This document shows, piece after piece, positions 12,601 to 22,200 of a stretch of DNA of 64,000 nucleotides. Position numbers and translations under genes: made by a program. Origin of the DNA: Ketobacter sp. MCCC 1A13808 (lineage in GTDB: Bacteria > Pseudomonadota > Gammaproteobacteria > Pseudomonadales > Ketobacteraceae); NCBI RefSeq assembly GCF_009746715.1, contig NZ_VRKW01000004.1:186001-250000 (forward strand). Reading direction: 5' to 3'. Under the pieces are notes generated by a model. That model was not told the DNA's origin, did no database searches, and saw nothing but the letters and a program-made list of their open reading frames with translations. Within the stretch, counting starts at the first letter, position 1; each line of letters starts with the position of its first letter.

Positions 12601-13148
12601 GCCAGAACGAAAGGTTGATGGGCGTATTGATCCACCACCGCTCTGATCGCTGCGTCATAGTCGTCATTTTCATCTATGCGAACACCGTGACGTGGCAGGC
12701 TGAATTCATCTGCTTCCCGGAAATCTGCTATGGGTGCTCCCGCTTCGTTCTCTATCACCCGTAAACGCAGAGATTCATGACGGGCGATAACCCTTTGAAT
12801 AGATTGTTCCAGTATGGACTCATCCAGCTGACCGCTGAATTTGAATGCCATCGGTAAATTATATGCGATGGTACCGGGGTTCAGCTTGTCCATCGTCCAA
12901 AGCGCAACCTGGGTATAGGACAACGGCAGTTCACCACTACGATCAATCGAAGGTATTGTGGTGTCTTCGTCACCGCTGCTGCGGGCTTCTTTCAGAAATT
13001 CAACAATATCGGCTTTTGCGGCTTGAAGTTGCTGTTTTATTTCAGGCGTGATCGCACCTTGAGGTGCTTTTATTTTTAATTTTTCCCCATCCAGGGTTAA
13101 TGATATTTTGGCTTGGCGTAATCGGGACAGCAGTTCAAGCACGTTCAT
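1..13148 (-). CDS. NRPS E (partial, runs off left edge): TubCdd-[C-C'-A-T]-[C-A-T]-[C-A-T]-[C-C'-...
   Basis: An open frame of at least 4382 codons that continues beyond base 1. Residues 1-57 form a TubC-type N-terminal docking domain. Condensation (C) active-site motifs lie at about residues 210 (HHIISDG), 1709 (HHAITDG), 2787 (HHVVTDG) and 3852 (HHIISDG). Divergent second condensation domains (C') carry HHLVIDG at residue 678 and HHAILDG at 4318. Adenylation cores FDLTQKN sit near 1180, 2238 and 3311, with pocket codes DLKNYGSDVK, DLKNFGSDIK and DLKNFGSDIK. Carrier motifs are near 1517 (GGHS), 2587 (GGHS) and 3653 (GGQS). Modules 2 and 3 are close relatives and look like a duplication. The gene lies 58 bp downstream of NRPS D; the ATG has an AGGA 13 nt upstream, slightly distant. 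It should accept the chain from D through its docking domain and add residues 11 to 14 or more. No release domain is visible. Confidence 0.96.
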   Translation of the reverse strand, partial: MNVLELLSRLRQAKISLTLDGEKLKIKAPQGAITPEIKQQLQAAKADIVEFLKEARSSGDEDTTIPSIDRSGELPLSYTQVALWTMDKLNPGTIAYNLPMAFKFSGQLDESILEQSIQRVIARHESLRLRVIENEAGAPIADFREADEFSLPRHGVRIDENDDYDAAIRAVVDQYAHQPFVLALGPLYRFDLVRVSGAVEPHQVLVICLHHIISDGLSQNLLVREVALTYAALLKGQPSPLPDLPIQYLDFAAWQRQQLQGENLQQEIVFWQQQLKGVPSLLALPTDRPRPVIQTTKGAKYHFEFDDNTASSCMTFCQQRNITLFMGLMTALQVVLSRHAQQDDFCLGMPTAGRHQKEVEQLIGFFVNGVLVRADVKANPSWNTLIDRVKNRLLDVLAHQQTPAQLIFDHLDISRNPSYPPLAQVGFQLQNFSGSVQSGEQEQVMLDTFRKMTNLTMEPIRMEEADSKFDMILSLAQQDAKLSGYVEYNTDLFDESTISRIIQHFVTAIKSMVAQPEQRIMNVVLDPDWVLAEYLGVSDPNRISRLTTTQLAFVQDLELRPQTRQYAVGFRYKIEKSVDVEKLKTAIYHVVNSHAALRAHYQRCDLPWCDPAYQVIDAERDVPIEVLDITGQSDPDHFVALHFDRWCYRTHDVFSDVLTRFQILLDAEQTAWLTLSCHHLVIDGISGMAMLQKIVAGYEALLADRALPDFQDGFLDSILRHHQQVDAEPVIRFWAEKAHSVAPLSYSLPKSWQQNNEYQIPQQPVSEALLAKIKTYCRRNKAHPSLFYRLVAALVIQEYCRPEADFVLWDIQAGRLASEESDIGVYYQQSPFIIPLEVIQGSAKAADFYQQQRQYRREIKNNGFVSLSELNRLFPAGNISFQFNYFNFLTDVEMDGSSTLPYTFSSHVDNTVQIFIKDYGSSLEFELWMDGSVFVPQQFLQRMVLVIEQLIDAPDRPFSGVHFDLKQESEQIKQWNATDSDSVIKHSTVIHWFEDTVQKCPDAPAVITTRQTLTYQQLNQTANQLAGLLRQHGIGAGDRVGICLGRSPWMLVAVYGVLKAGASYVPIEASYPQSRIEYILTDCAAPVLITESCLAQNVNGFSGRVTFIDELDLSAFPDADLEQKPGADDAIYTIYTSGSTGNPKGASVTHGGEVNLQKWYTAEAEFSASSRCILVSAFGFDLTQKNLYAPLLCGGAVILPAMDEYDPEIVRSTIAEYKATHINCAPSAFYAIAEHCDDVCAEQLQSLHKVYLGGEPIRLSALQCWLQHASTQAHLVNSYGPTECTDVVSSYVLRNTHEEQSVIPIGKPINNTRIYILNDALNPVPLGIVGEISIAGAGVGLGYLGQEELTAAVFVDDLFGDGRLYKTGDLGRYLPDGNIEYIGRKDFQVKVRGLRIELGEIEFAIKQLAEIEDALVLVQDDQLVGYGLTAQTQPPAGWPAQLRETLPDYMVPASLIVLQNWPLTPNGKIDRKALPSAETQHSNRPYLAPRNDIEFTIADIWVQILKVDRVGVEDSFFELGGHSLLATQIVSRIRKQFEIELPIRDLIVHPTVAQLAERVAKARKAGAMRALSRIDRSQRISLSAAQKRMWLLDQIEPGNSAYHVPSLIKVKGALDVSILEQAFSTLVDRHESLRTHFPSDSDGPLQAFQGTGPVATIERVDVSALAGDAIKGRVAASIVKPFRLAEGPLYRASVFQINDSESILLLVLHHAITDGWSNSLLIRELAQMYIQLRTQGTVDLPEPEFQYADFAVWQNQLLQDTLEQKLRYWSDSLKDVPALELPLDKPRPAVQTFAGETLPFRLSPQASQSITELANRFQATQFMVLLAAYAVLLQRYSGQDAFAIGTPVSGRDRPELENIVGFFVNTIAVKVVPDDTDNFEQLLDQVKETVLNGFEHQEVPFEQIVEELNPARDMSRSPLFQVMLAFQNLPQGEDSATAAQLGDIEIAPFDIPLNTAKFEQTLTLWPQGNLIAGSFTYNTDLFAQGSAQQFIDHFIALCDEIAADSSKALHQYEVLSEREKSLQLEQWNQNEYPYDKQLRVENWFRESANQHSANPAIQFGSNVLTYQQLDLASGLIAQKLVDHGVTPGDFVGLVLDRNLHLMSAVLAVLKAGAVYVPIDSAYPTERIRFICEQSKIRTVVSRPHLMANIPDRCNVIEIDSITAAQTEEVKAPITTAVESGLRAEPDDLIYVIYTSGSTGTPKATGAYRRSEINLLNWYIHQFGMNASDCVLLLSAFGFDLTQKNLFAPLLTGAKLVIPEFQEYDPQRLLNLVEQQHITWVNCAPSAFYPLLADTSDWSKLRSIRYLFLGGEPINLARLQPWLAQADCTLINSYGPTECADIAAWHRVDLETDSQVAHLPIGRPNYNVELFVLGDQQQLLPVGAVGELCIAGDGVGPGYLNQPDLTNSVFLPHPFRPQSEDKIYRTGDRVRYRADGAVVYLGRKDHQIKLRGYRIETGEIQTVINSHDSVRDCHVDVIKTATGAEQLVAWVIANVDPGNGEQHAPDTLVLSAHARQHLPQYMVPDVWLTLDAFPLTPNGKIDRKALPKPNPVSRSANHVEARTPLEVSLAEIWRDVLQLDQVGVHDNFFEIGGHSLLATQVAARIRSRLGKTVTIREFMSDPYIESLARRIEKQEKQSDELPLLAVSRDQRIPLSFAQQRLWLLDKIEPGSLAYNVPTLLRVKGNIDTELLQQALAAVFNRHEGLRTYFAEDEEGPYQAFLAETDWMLPVADIEVDSASPLPEDVEAELKRQVAIELMTPFQLDGGPLFRAKLFRISAQEYVFSVVIHHVVTDGWSMNLLIKDLAAAYIQLSTYGSVFFEPLSVQYADFAYWQRTRLTAEKQKQLLSYWTHSLNGVEPLSLPTDYARPPVQTYNGNTLRFSLPATVVTALKVTAQQTGASLFASLLSAYAVLLQRYSGQQDFCIGTPVAGREHTELETTVGFFVNTLAIRVQPRGELTFRQLLDAVKLRLMDDFSHQEVPFEQIVEALDPARDMSRSPLFQVMLAYQNLPVDKQLTAGQSLASDLSLESYNPGVDSSKYEMTLTLWDNEDSLGGSLQFNTDLFAVSGMRKLVKDFQQLIASLADHPDLPLCEIDFLSEAEKQQQLIEWNQTEQPYDAKISLHAAFTDSATQYAANIAVQCGQDLLTYGQLESLSNRFAHYLIDQGVQPGERVAICLDRNLHLMTVIMGVLKAGATYVPLDSSYPQDRVRYILDSAAVKRVVTQTHLANLLPTGLTLLIQEHVLETIQRYPSHPPALEVSSETLLYLIFTSGSTGKPKGTGAYHRSEMNLMNWYINQFNMTAKDRVLLLSAVGFDLTQKNLFAPLLTGATLVIPSFTEFDVGLINSLIATAGVTWLNCAPSAFYAMQDEPNQWANLATLRLLFLGGEPINLSRLHHWLPQSRCQLINSYGPTECTDIAAWYAVDPDRDLQAAALPIGRPNYNVHLYVLGSDLELLPIGAIGELCIGGAGVGPGYINNAEQTQQSFVINPYVPGETIYRTGDRVRYREDGVIEYLGRIDHQIKLRGYRIEAGEIQAVINQVAGVKDSLVDLVEDAQGVKRLAAWLVVAQDSGDWGAQLSAHCAGFLPAYMLPEFWTPLPEFPLTPNGKVDRKALPAPALGSDEEYVAPQTELETRLCDAWANVLGVERVGVTDNFFRLGGQSLLATQLVSRVARLLNRSVSVRTLFEYPTVQGFINAVDQQTMQLQRPPVKRRSERELAPLSFGQQRLWFFEQMNPGTGANSMPVVIKLTGELDHSILEKAFREVIRRHESLRTHFTVDDAGEPVQIIQQQIDFRLKRLDLSNLSEEDAEQALQRAIQANNATPIQLTQAPLLSATLAENSRLVPSQYHLLLNMHHIISDGASQVVLFRELMTLYLAFLHHQPSPLPELAIQYGDFAQWQRDWMQPDVMGQHLEYWQTKLRQAPKLLELPLDFPRPAVQSTAGDTVSLQFETGFVKRLRQHCNDSEVTPFMFMLLGWKLLLSRYSGQQDILVGVPTMGRHTPELEPVIGFFIQSLVLRSRFEQNPITRNALAALRKTVLEGFSHGDVPVDLIVERLGIPRSSSHSPLVQVAFQLLDNAGFNATSLIENAKVGDLQVEMLGSQTHTAKFDLTLNLVLNDDQLSASLEYNTRLFKRSTAEQLCQHYLALCLDMMDSPDKPVRALSLFGNTELLTELEADLDRFSQAMPLSAMQYDMFMDNLVNPDTLQSSHGWHIHVHRELDIELWRKAIQYLTDHQPMLRVQFLASEKPYLDMGYLLVEQSKLVELEVIDLACSTGIEPIPELEEVVRTRIYRTYNLHTDDLISHHVVRLSDAHFVVITAVHHAILDGAALNSYWQQLITVYESLAQQQQPRIDVVDYNEFVRLDRQQMDTAPVLEFWRNQFAGTA
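10230..11520 (-). other. C' domain of NRPS E module 1
   Basis: A divergent condensation-like domain between the C domain and the A domain of module 1. It opens with LTTTQLAFVQDLEL and RPQT, has HHLVIDG encoded at 11097-11117, and carries an FQFNYFNF motif where ordinary C domains have the QVxFxLQN stretch. Both His and the Asp of HHxxxDG are present, so catalysis is possible. The function is not established. Confidence 0.85.
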
Positions 13149-13206
13149 AGAGAAAATCTATTCCTAGTTAACACCGCAAAAAAGTAATCTATCAAATTAT
13201 AGCGGA

Positions 13207-16200
13207 TTATATTTCTAATTCTTCGAAGTCTTCGTCGTCGCCGGAAGACGCTGTCTGCTCAGATTCCCGTAGCCACAGTGCATTTTCCACATAGGTTGCC
13301 ATGCCTTCGATCGAGGCTACTTCGAGCAGCCTGCGCATGGAGAACTCCACGCTATACGCTGTTTTTACACGGGTAACGATTTGCACGGCCAAGAGCGAAT
13401 GGCCACCTATGTCAAAGAAGTTATCCACCACGCTGATTTGATCCATTTTCAAGACAGTCTGCCAGATTTCCGCGATCTCACGTTCCACATCGGTTCGGGG
13501 GGCGATATATTCGCGCGCCTGCCAATAATCTGCAGGAGCCGGAAGTGCCCGTTTATTAATTTTTCCATTCGGGGTCAACGGCAGCTTATCCAACGGGATA
13601 AACAGTGACGGAATCATATATTCCGGTAACGATCGACGCAGCTCCGTACGGGCCAGATCGGACAGGCCGGACTGTTTCCCGTCCGACTGCGGTGAAGATG
13701 TTTGCAGGTAAGCCACCAGACAATCATCGCCGCGCAAGTCTTGCCCTCGGATGACAATCGCCTTGTCAACTGCATCCAAAGAAGCGAGATGACGTTCAAT
13801 TTCTGCCGGTTCGATGCGGAAGCCCCGAATTTTAATCTGATCGTCAATGCGCCCCAGAAACTCTACCTGGCCGTCGCTACGGTAACGACCTTTGTCGCCA
13901 GTCAGGTAGATCCGGTCCGGTTGTTCCGGAGATGACGCGAACGCATGCGTAACAAACCGCTCGGTGTCACCATCCAGATAGCCTTGGCAAAGATACGGCG
14001 TGCGGATACCGATCTCGCCTACCTCACCCGGCGTGCAAAGTTGTCGGTCTGCGTTCAGGATTAACAATTGGACATCATCAATACCGCAACCCACTGGTAC
14101 GTATTCAGGCATCGCAGCTAAGGCGTCTTCACTCAGATCCGGTGCAATTACGGGGTAATAACCCATCACTTGCGGAGTTTCAGTTGCGCCGTAAAAGTTG
14201 GCCACCGTTGCTTTGGGAGCCAGATCTTTGAAACGCGCGACCGCTTTCCAGGACAAACGATCGCCACCGAAACCAGCAAACCTTAACTGAGGCAGGGTTT
14301 GGTCGTCCTTGCGAACACCGGCCATCACATCGGCCATTGACGGAGTCAAATGCAGGGAGGTGACCCGTGCGGTTTCCATCCAGCTCAACAGCGTTTCCGG
14401 ATTCGCCATCCAATCCCCGTCGGGAATGCAAATACTGGCACCCACGCTCAGAGGAACAAAAATATCCCGTAATAACGGATCGTGGGCCAGCCCGGATAAC
14501 AGGGTGAATCGATCCGTTGATTGAACATCGAACCGCTTTACATACCAATTTACAAAATGCGCAATGGCGGCAAAATCACCCTTGATGCCTTTTGGTAAGC
14601 CCGTGGTACCCGAGGTGAATGCCAGGTAGGCGGTGTTGAATTGATTGTGTTGTTCCTGCCAATCGGCGGATTTGCTTGTGGCTTCATTACTTCCTGATTG
14701 CACCAGCTGTCGGAACCCGAAAGTCGCCAACATTGGCACTTCGGCACAGACGGCCTGCATCAACGCTTCACTATCCAGCAGATTGATGAGCGCTTTCGGG
14801 GCTGCCGCGTTGGTGATAGCACTCAGTCGTTGCACCGGGTAGGCGGAATCCAGCACGACAAAGGCAGCACCGGCCCGTAGTACACCGAGTATCGCACTTA
14901 CCAAGGAGGGAGTACGTTGTGCCAGAATAGCGACCGGCTGTTCAATGCCGACACCCGCAAGCTGCAAGCCCCGCGCAATGGCGCGGCTTTCCGTTTCCAA
15001 TTGCCCGTAACTAATGGCCTCACCTTGAAAATCGATCGCGATTTCGTCCGGCATTTCACAGGCATGTTGTAAAAACTGTTCCACTGGACCAGAAAAATGC
15101 TGTGTCGGAATGGGCTGCTTCAGATCCGGTAACCAGTTCTGATCCTGTTGTGATTGAAGGCTATATCCCGCGACAGTCGTATCCGTATCCGCCACAAAGT
15201 GTCCAAATAACCGGACATAGTCCTGCATAAAACGCGCAACGGTTTCTGCTTTGTACAAATCCGCGTTGTACACCATATGCAACGCCAAACCATCGTCTTC
15301 TGTCTCACTCACATAAAGATTGAAGTCGTATTTAGCATGAATATGGTCTTGTTCACGCAACAGCGGCTCAATATTCAGCAAAGAGTTGGATTCCTGCTGC
15401 ACCGGCAAATTCAACAAATTCAGAAACGCTTGGGCGAAAGGCGTGCGTGACGGATCGCGGGGCGGCTTCAGTTCCTCGACGATTTTTTCAAAAGGCAGCG
15501 CCTGATGCGCATAAGCGCCCAACACCTGCTCCCTGACCAACCGTAAAATCTGTCTGCCATTATGAGCCGGGTAAATCTCGCTGGAAACAACCACGGTATT
15601 GATAAAAAAGCCGACCAGATTCTCAGATTCAAGCTCTTCCCGACCGGCAATAGGCGATCCCACATTTATATGCTGCTGACCGGTATATCGCTGTATTAGC
15701 ACTTTATAAACTGCCATTAACACCGTATATAGTGTGGTGCTCTCTTCTTTGGCGAGAGCCTTTGCCTGTTGAATCAACCGGGGTTGAACATGGGCTTGAG
15801 CGGATGCACCCCGTGTGGTCATTACTTTCGGACGCGGAAAATCCGTGGCGATTTGCAGTACCCGACCGTCATTATCGAGCTGCTTGCGCCAGTAATCCAG
15901 ATGGGCTTGTAGCACCTCGCCCTGCAACCAGCTTCGCTGCCAGGCCGCAATATCCACGTACTGGATATCCAGGGGAAGAAGGCGCGCTGGGCGGTTTTCC
16001 ACGTCTGCATGGTACAGCTCTATCAACTCGGCAATCATGATATTCAGCGACCAACCATCGGACACAATGTGGTGAATCGCGCCGGCAAATATACGCTGTT
16101 CCTGGCCCTGCTTCGTGGTAGGTAACCTAACCAAAGCACCGCGAATCAGGGGGTCCTGCGCGAGATTAAAGCCACCCTCCGTTTGCTGTGCGGTGATCTT

Positions 16201-19200
16201 TTCCAATTCCCGCTGAGCAGTAAGCGCATCAACATCGGATAGATCAATCTCAGAAAAAGCCCATTCCCGGTGCGGATGGATGACCGCTACAGGCTCGCCC
16301 TGTACGGTGGTAAAACTGGTACGAAGTGTTTCATGGCGTTGCACTATGGTATCGAAACAGCGCTTAAACGCCTGTGTGTCAATGGCGCCGTTAATGCGTA
16401 AAGCGACCGGCATATTATAAGCCGGGCTACCCGGATCCAATTGGTCCAGCAGCCAGAGCTGTTGCTGTACGAATGACAAGGGCAATGGCTTGGTGCGATC
16501 CACCTTAACAATCGGCGGCTTTTGCTCACGTTCTGAATTCATTAGCGCCGCATCCACCAATCGGGCGCTGGTGCGGATAGTGGGTGATTCAAACAAAGCC
16601 CTTAGGGGAATATTAACTTGAAACTGTTTTCGTATACGGGAAATCACCTGAGTTGCTAACAGCGAATGGCCGCCCACACTGAAGAAGTCATCTTCTACTG
16701 ATAGGGAATCGATACTCAAAACGGCCTGCCATATCGCGAGAATTGTCTTTTCGGTATTCGTTTCGGCAAGCGCAATATCACGCTTATCAGAAACGCTTTG
16801 TTGCGGAGCCGGCAGCTGATTTTTGGCCACCTTTCCGTTGGGTGTTAATGGCAATTGATCCATAAAGACAAAATGGCCAGGCACCATAAACTCAGGCAGA
16901 TCTTTGCGTAAAAAATGGGTAAGTTCGCTGGTTGACGGTTGCTCGTCGCTGCTAATCACCAAATAAGCTGCCAACGATTTAATGCCGGGGCTATCCTCCC
17001 GCGCGATCACACAGCAGGCTGCGACCTGGGGAAATTGACGAATTTTAGCTTCAATTTCTCCTGGCTCAATGCGGAATCCCCTGATTTTGACCTGACTGTC
17101 GATACGCCCTAAATATTCGACAGATCCATCCGTGAGATACCGTGCCAGATCACCAGTCCGATAAATGCGCTCATGTTCAGCACCGTAGGGGTTAACGATA
17201 AACTTGTCACGGGTTTGTTCCGGATCATTAAAATACCCCGGGCCGACACTGTCCCCCCCAATACATAATTCTCCCGGCACACCTTGCGGCACCATTTTTT
17301 GATTTGAATCCAGAATATAAAGCTTCACATTGTCGATGGGCTTACCAATCGGAATATTCGCACCGGGCACACAATCCGCATTGTCCACCACATGAAATGT
17401 TGCAATGTCTGCACATTCCGTAGGCCCGTAACTGTTCACCAGCTTGCCGGCATCGCGCTGTATCCAATTGGACAAGCGATCTATATCAATCGGCTCGCCA
17501 CCCAGAAACACATAGCGCAGCGAATCCAACTCAATGAGATCGTCTACCTCTTCTACTATGGGGTAAAAGGCATTCGGCGCGCAGTTAACCCAGGTCACAT
17601 TTTGTTGCGTGATGGCTTGCACCAAATCCTGGGGATCGTATTCGTGGACCGTAGGCAGCACTAATGCAGCACCACTGACCAGCGGTGCAAACAAATTCTT
17701 CTGGGTTAAATCAAAACCGATGGCACTGACCAACAAAACACGATCCGCCGGCGACATATAAAAATCGCGGCAATACCACGCTAGAAGATTCACCTCAGCT
17801 GCATGGTTTGCACCGGTACCCTTGGGTTGACCGGTTGAACCAGAGGTATAGATGACATAAAGCAAAGACTTGGCATCACCCTGCAAAGCCAGGCGTTCAG
17901 AGCTTAAGGGATCAAGCGCGGCATCGAGCTTATCCAGATAATGGACCGAGCTGGCAGTCAATATGGATTCGTATTCACTGGATGCGACCACCAATTTGGT
18001 GCCAGAATCCTCCAGCATATAGGCAATACGATCAGCGGGGTAAGACGGGTCCAGGGGTAAATAAGTCGCACCGGCTTTTAAGACACCCAGAAGCGTACTC
18101 ATCAGGTGTAAATTACAGCGCGGGAGCATAATTCCCACCACGTCGCCAGTACCAATACCTTGACCGATAAGATATCGCGCAATCTGATTCGCCCGATGTT
18201 CCAATTGTTGATAACTCAGACTCTGTGTGCCAAGCAGCACCGCTGGGGCATCCGGAGTTCTGTCAACCTGTTCTTCAAACAATTGGTGAACGGTTGCAGT
18301 TTGACGATAATCGGATTGCGTTGAGTTGCGGGACTGTAACTGCTGAATTTCAGTGTCGGTTACCAGTGAAATCTGATTCAGGGACTGCGACGGATCGGCC
18401 ACGACCAACTGAAGAATGCGCAAATAATGGGAAATGAGCTGCTCGACAAAAGCACGATTGAATAACGCCGTGCGGTAGACCACCTCCCCCGCAATCACGC
18501 CATTTTGTTCCCCCAAACTGAACTCAAGATCGAATTTGGCTACCACATTATCATTGGCAATCGGCTTGAGCTTAAGGCCCGGCACCCGAAGATCGTTGTT
18601 CATTTGAATGTTTTGCAGCGAAAACAGAACCTGGAATAGAGGTGAATGCAGCATGTCCCGTTCCGTCACCAACTCATCAACCAAACGCTCAAAAGGCACA
18701 TCCTGATGGGCATAGGCATCCAAAGTCTGCTGTCGAACCTGCTGCATCAGATTGGCAAAGCTGCCATTGCTATCAAGCTGTGTACGCAACGCCAGCGTAT
18801 TCACAAAGAAACCGATAACCGGCTCTATATCGTCGTGATTCCGGTTCGCGATAGGACTTCCAACACAAATATCATCCTGGTTACTGTATTTGGATAGCAA
18901 TAGTTGGTAGGCCGCCAACGTGGTCATGTATAAGGTTGTGCCCTGCTCTCGGCTCAATTGCTTCAAACCGTTGGACAGCTTTTCATCCATGGTGAAACTG
19001 AGCACATGACCGGCAAACCCCGTTTTCTTGGTGCGAGGCTTGTTTACCGGCAGGTTTAACACTTCAACACCGGCAAGGGAATTGCGCCAATAAGATAGCT
19101 GCCGTTCCAGTTCATCTCCATTGAGCCAATGTCGCTGCCAGGCAGCAAAATCCACGTACTGAATATTCAGCGTTGGCAACGGGCTCAAACGACCGTGGTT

Positions 19201-22200
19201 AAAAGCGTCGTACAGCACACCCAGTTCGCCCATCAGTATACCGTTAGACCAGCCATCAGAGATGATGTGATGCATATTCACGGTTAACAGGTGCTGCTGA
19301 TCCGAGAACTTCAAAATCTCTATGTTGAATAGCGGCCCGGTTTCAAGATTAAAAACATGGCTATACAGCGCGTCAACTGTTTGCCGCGCTGCTACCTGCT
19401 GCTGCGCCTCTGTCAGTTGAGACAGATCCACAAGCTTGGGCTGCCAGTTTTCTGCCGTCTCTATAATTTGCGCGGGCTCGTCATCAACCGCAATAAACCG
19501 GGTTCGTAGCACCCCATGCCGACGCACAATCTCCTGCAAAGAACGGATTAACGCATCCAGTTGCAGGTCACCTTCCAGGCGAAACGCACCGGGCATGTTG
19601 TAAGCGGTTGAACCCGGATCCAATTGATCCAGAAACCACAACCGTTGCTGTGCATAAGACAAGGGTTGTGGTTTGCTGTAATCCACCAAGGTGATCGGTG
19701 GAATATTTTTGGTCTGCTTTGCTCGATTAACGGCAACAGACAACTCGGCTATTGAGGGGGCCAGAAACAACTCGCGCACCGACAACGCGATTTCGAACTG
19801 TTTTTTGATCCTGGAAGTGATGCGGGTGGCGAGCAGGGAATTACCACCGATAGCAAAGAAATCATCGATCACGCTGATATTGGTTTGTTGCAAAACCTGC
19901 TGCCAAATTTGGCTAATCTGGGTTTCAGTGTCGTTTCTGGGTGCAACGTAAACGCTGGCAACCTGTAATTGCCGGGACGGATCAGGTAAAGCTGAACGAT
20001 CAAGTTTACCGTTCGGGGTTAATGGCCACTGTTGAACCGTCATCACCAGCGACGGAATCATATATTCGGGTAAATGCTGTCGCAATGTCTCACGCCATTG
20101 ATCGGGCTCCTGCCCCGCTACCACATAGGCAACCAAGCGATTCTGGCTAACCACGACAAGTCCGTCTTCGACCCCGGGCAATGCCCGTAATGCGGTTTCA
20201 ACTTCACCTAATTCAATACGCAGGCCGTTCAGCTTAATTTGAAAATCTTTACGACCGATGTACTCAATGTTGCCATCCGGTAACAACCTCCCCAAGTCCC
20301 CGGTGCGATACAGCCGCCCCTCCCCGGCATCGCGCTCTATAAATACCTGTTGAGTGAGTTCATCCCGGTTAATGTAACCAAGACCAACACCGGCGCCAGT
20401 GACACAAATTTCGCCGACGCAACCCGGCACTTGTGGTTGTAACTGTGCGGTCAGAATATGCAATTGGGTGTTGGGAATGGGTTTACCGATCGGAATCGTC
20501 TGATCTGCGGATTCAATCCGATCCAGGGTATGAAAAGCCACTACATCGGTGCATTCAGTCGGTCCATAGCTGTTCATCAATCTGGCTTGGCAATGGGGGC
20601 TGGCTAACCACGACGCCAAGGCGTTCAAGCGAATCGGTTCGCCCCCCAAAACCACAAAGCGCAAACTGGCCAACGCTCCATAGCCGCTGGCTGCAGCGGT
20701 TTCCACCAGCGGATAAAATGCACTGGGGGCGCAATTCACCCAGGTAATCTGATGTTGACGGATTAACTCTACCAACGCCTGCTCATCGTAATCCTGTTGG
20801 CCGGGCATGACCAACGTGCCGCCTGCCAGCAACGGCGCAAATACATTCTTCTGGGTCAGATCGAACCCCACGGCACTTATAAGCAAAGTCCGGTCTCGCT
20901 CGCTTATTCTCAACTCATCCAAATACCAGCGCTGTAAATTCGCTTCGCCACTATGGCTAACCAGTGCGCCTTTCGGTTGCCCGGTGGAACCTGAGGTATA
21001 AATAGCGTAAATCGGTTGTTCAGGACTCAGTGCGAGACCGGGATTCTGATCAGAGTATTGCTGCAGCTCAGAGCCAATCTCCGTCAACACAATTGAGCTG
21101 GTGTTGTGGCCACCGATTAAATCCAAGGTTTGCCGCTCGCCAATAAGCATCGACGCGGCGCAATCAGAAACAATAAACGCCAAACGTTCACGAGGATAAT
21201 CGGGGTCCAACGGAACATAGGCTGCGCCGGCCTTCATTACGGCCAAGATAGAAACCAGCAAATCGGCTGTACGTCCCAGGCAAATGGCAACACGCGAACC
21301 GGGGGTAACGCCCGTTTCAATCAGATAGTGAGCCAGTCGGTTGGCCTTCTGGTTTAACCGGGAATAAGAAAGGTTTTCATTATTCACGCTATCTACAAGC
21401 GCGATATTCGTCGCAAACCGCTGAACGCTCGCCTCGAATCCGCTGAGGACATTCCAGGCCGGATCAATCAACTGTTCAGTCTCAAAACGAGACAACTGCA
21501 ATTGTTCCGCAGCAGACAGATAATTAAGTTGAGTTACTTCTGCAATTTCATCAAATAGAATCTGCTCGCTGAGGTGCATTAGTCTGGGTAAAAACGACAC
21601 ATCCTGAAAGGCATTGTGAGCATAGCGTAATTCCAGCTGGAGGTTGTCAACGCCCTCTTTCACAATAAACTGCACGGCCCGGTCAACCTTGGGCGTGGAG
21701 AGCTGTGGCTGCAGAGTTGAGCCGTTTAATTCCATCTGCGAGACAAAGTCATAGTAATTGAACATAAAAATAGTGCGACCGGACGGCACCAACTCATATT
21801 GCTTTTGCAGAGAAATAGTGCGGAATTGACGGGCCTGGTTTCGCTGCAATATTAAATTATCAATCCAATCTCTGAGGCTTGCCGGCCCGGCCAATAGCTT
21901 GCCATCCACCACGCAGGGAAACTGCTGATAAAAACAACCAAAGGAGTCCAGCCAGGGTTGCTTCCGGCAGCCATAAAATTCATAGAAGGAAAATGCTGTT
22001 TCAGCCCGGCACACCTGTTTCAGCATTAACCCATAGAGTAATTTGAAATACAGCGGCACATTGATTTGGTTTGCAGCGCAAAATTCACGTATTGTATCCA
22101 GGTGACGCCGGTCCACTTCCGCAACCTGGGTAACATCTCCGAATGCCGACACCGTTTCCGGAGTCTGGTGGTCCCTGGAAGCAAGCGGAAAGTTGAGCGG

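Noticed and set aside
13196-13211. Two TATAAT boxes in the gap before NRPS E as a promoter
   Set aside because: Neither has an acceptable -35 hexamer at 16-18 bp; the stretch is AT-rich and the boxes may be chance.
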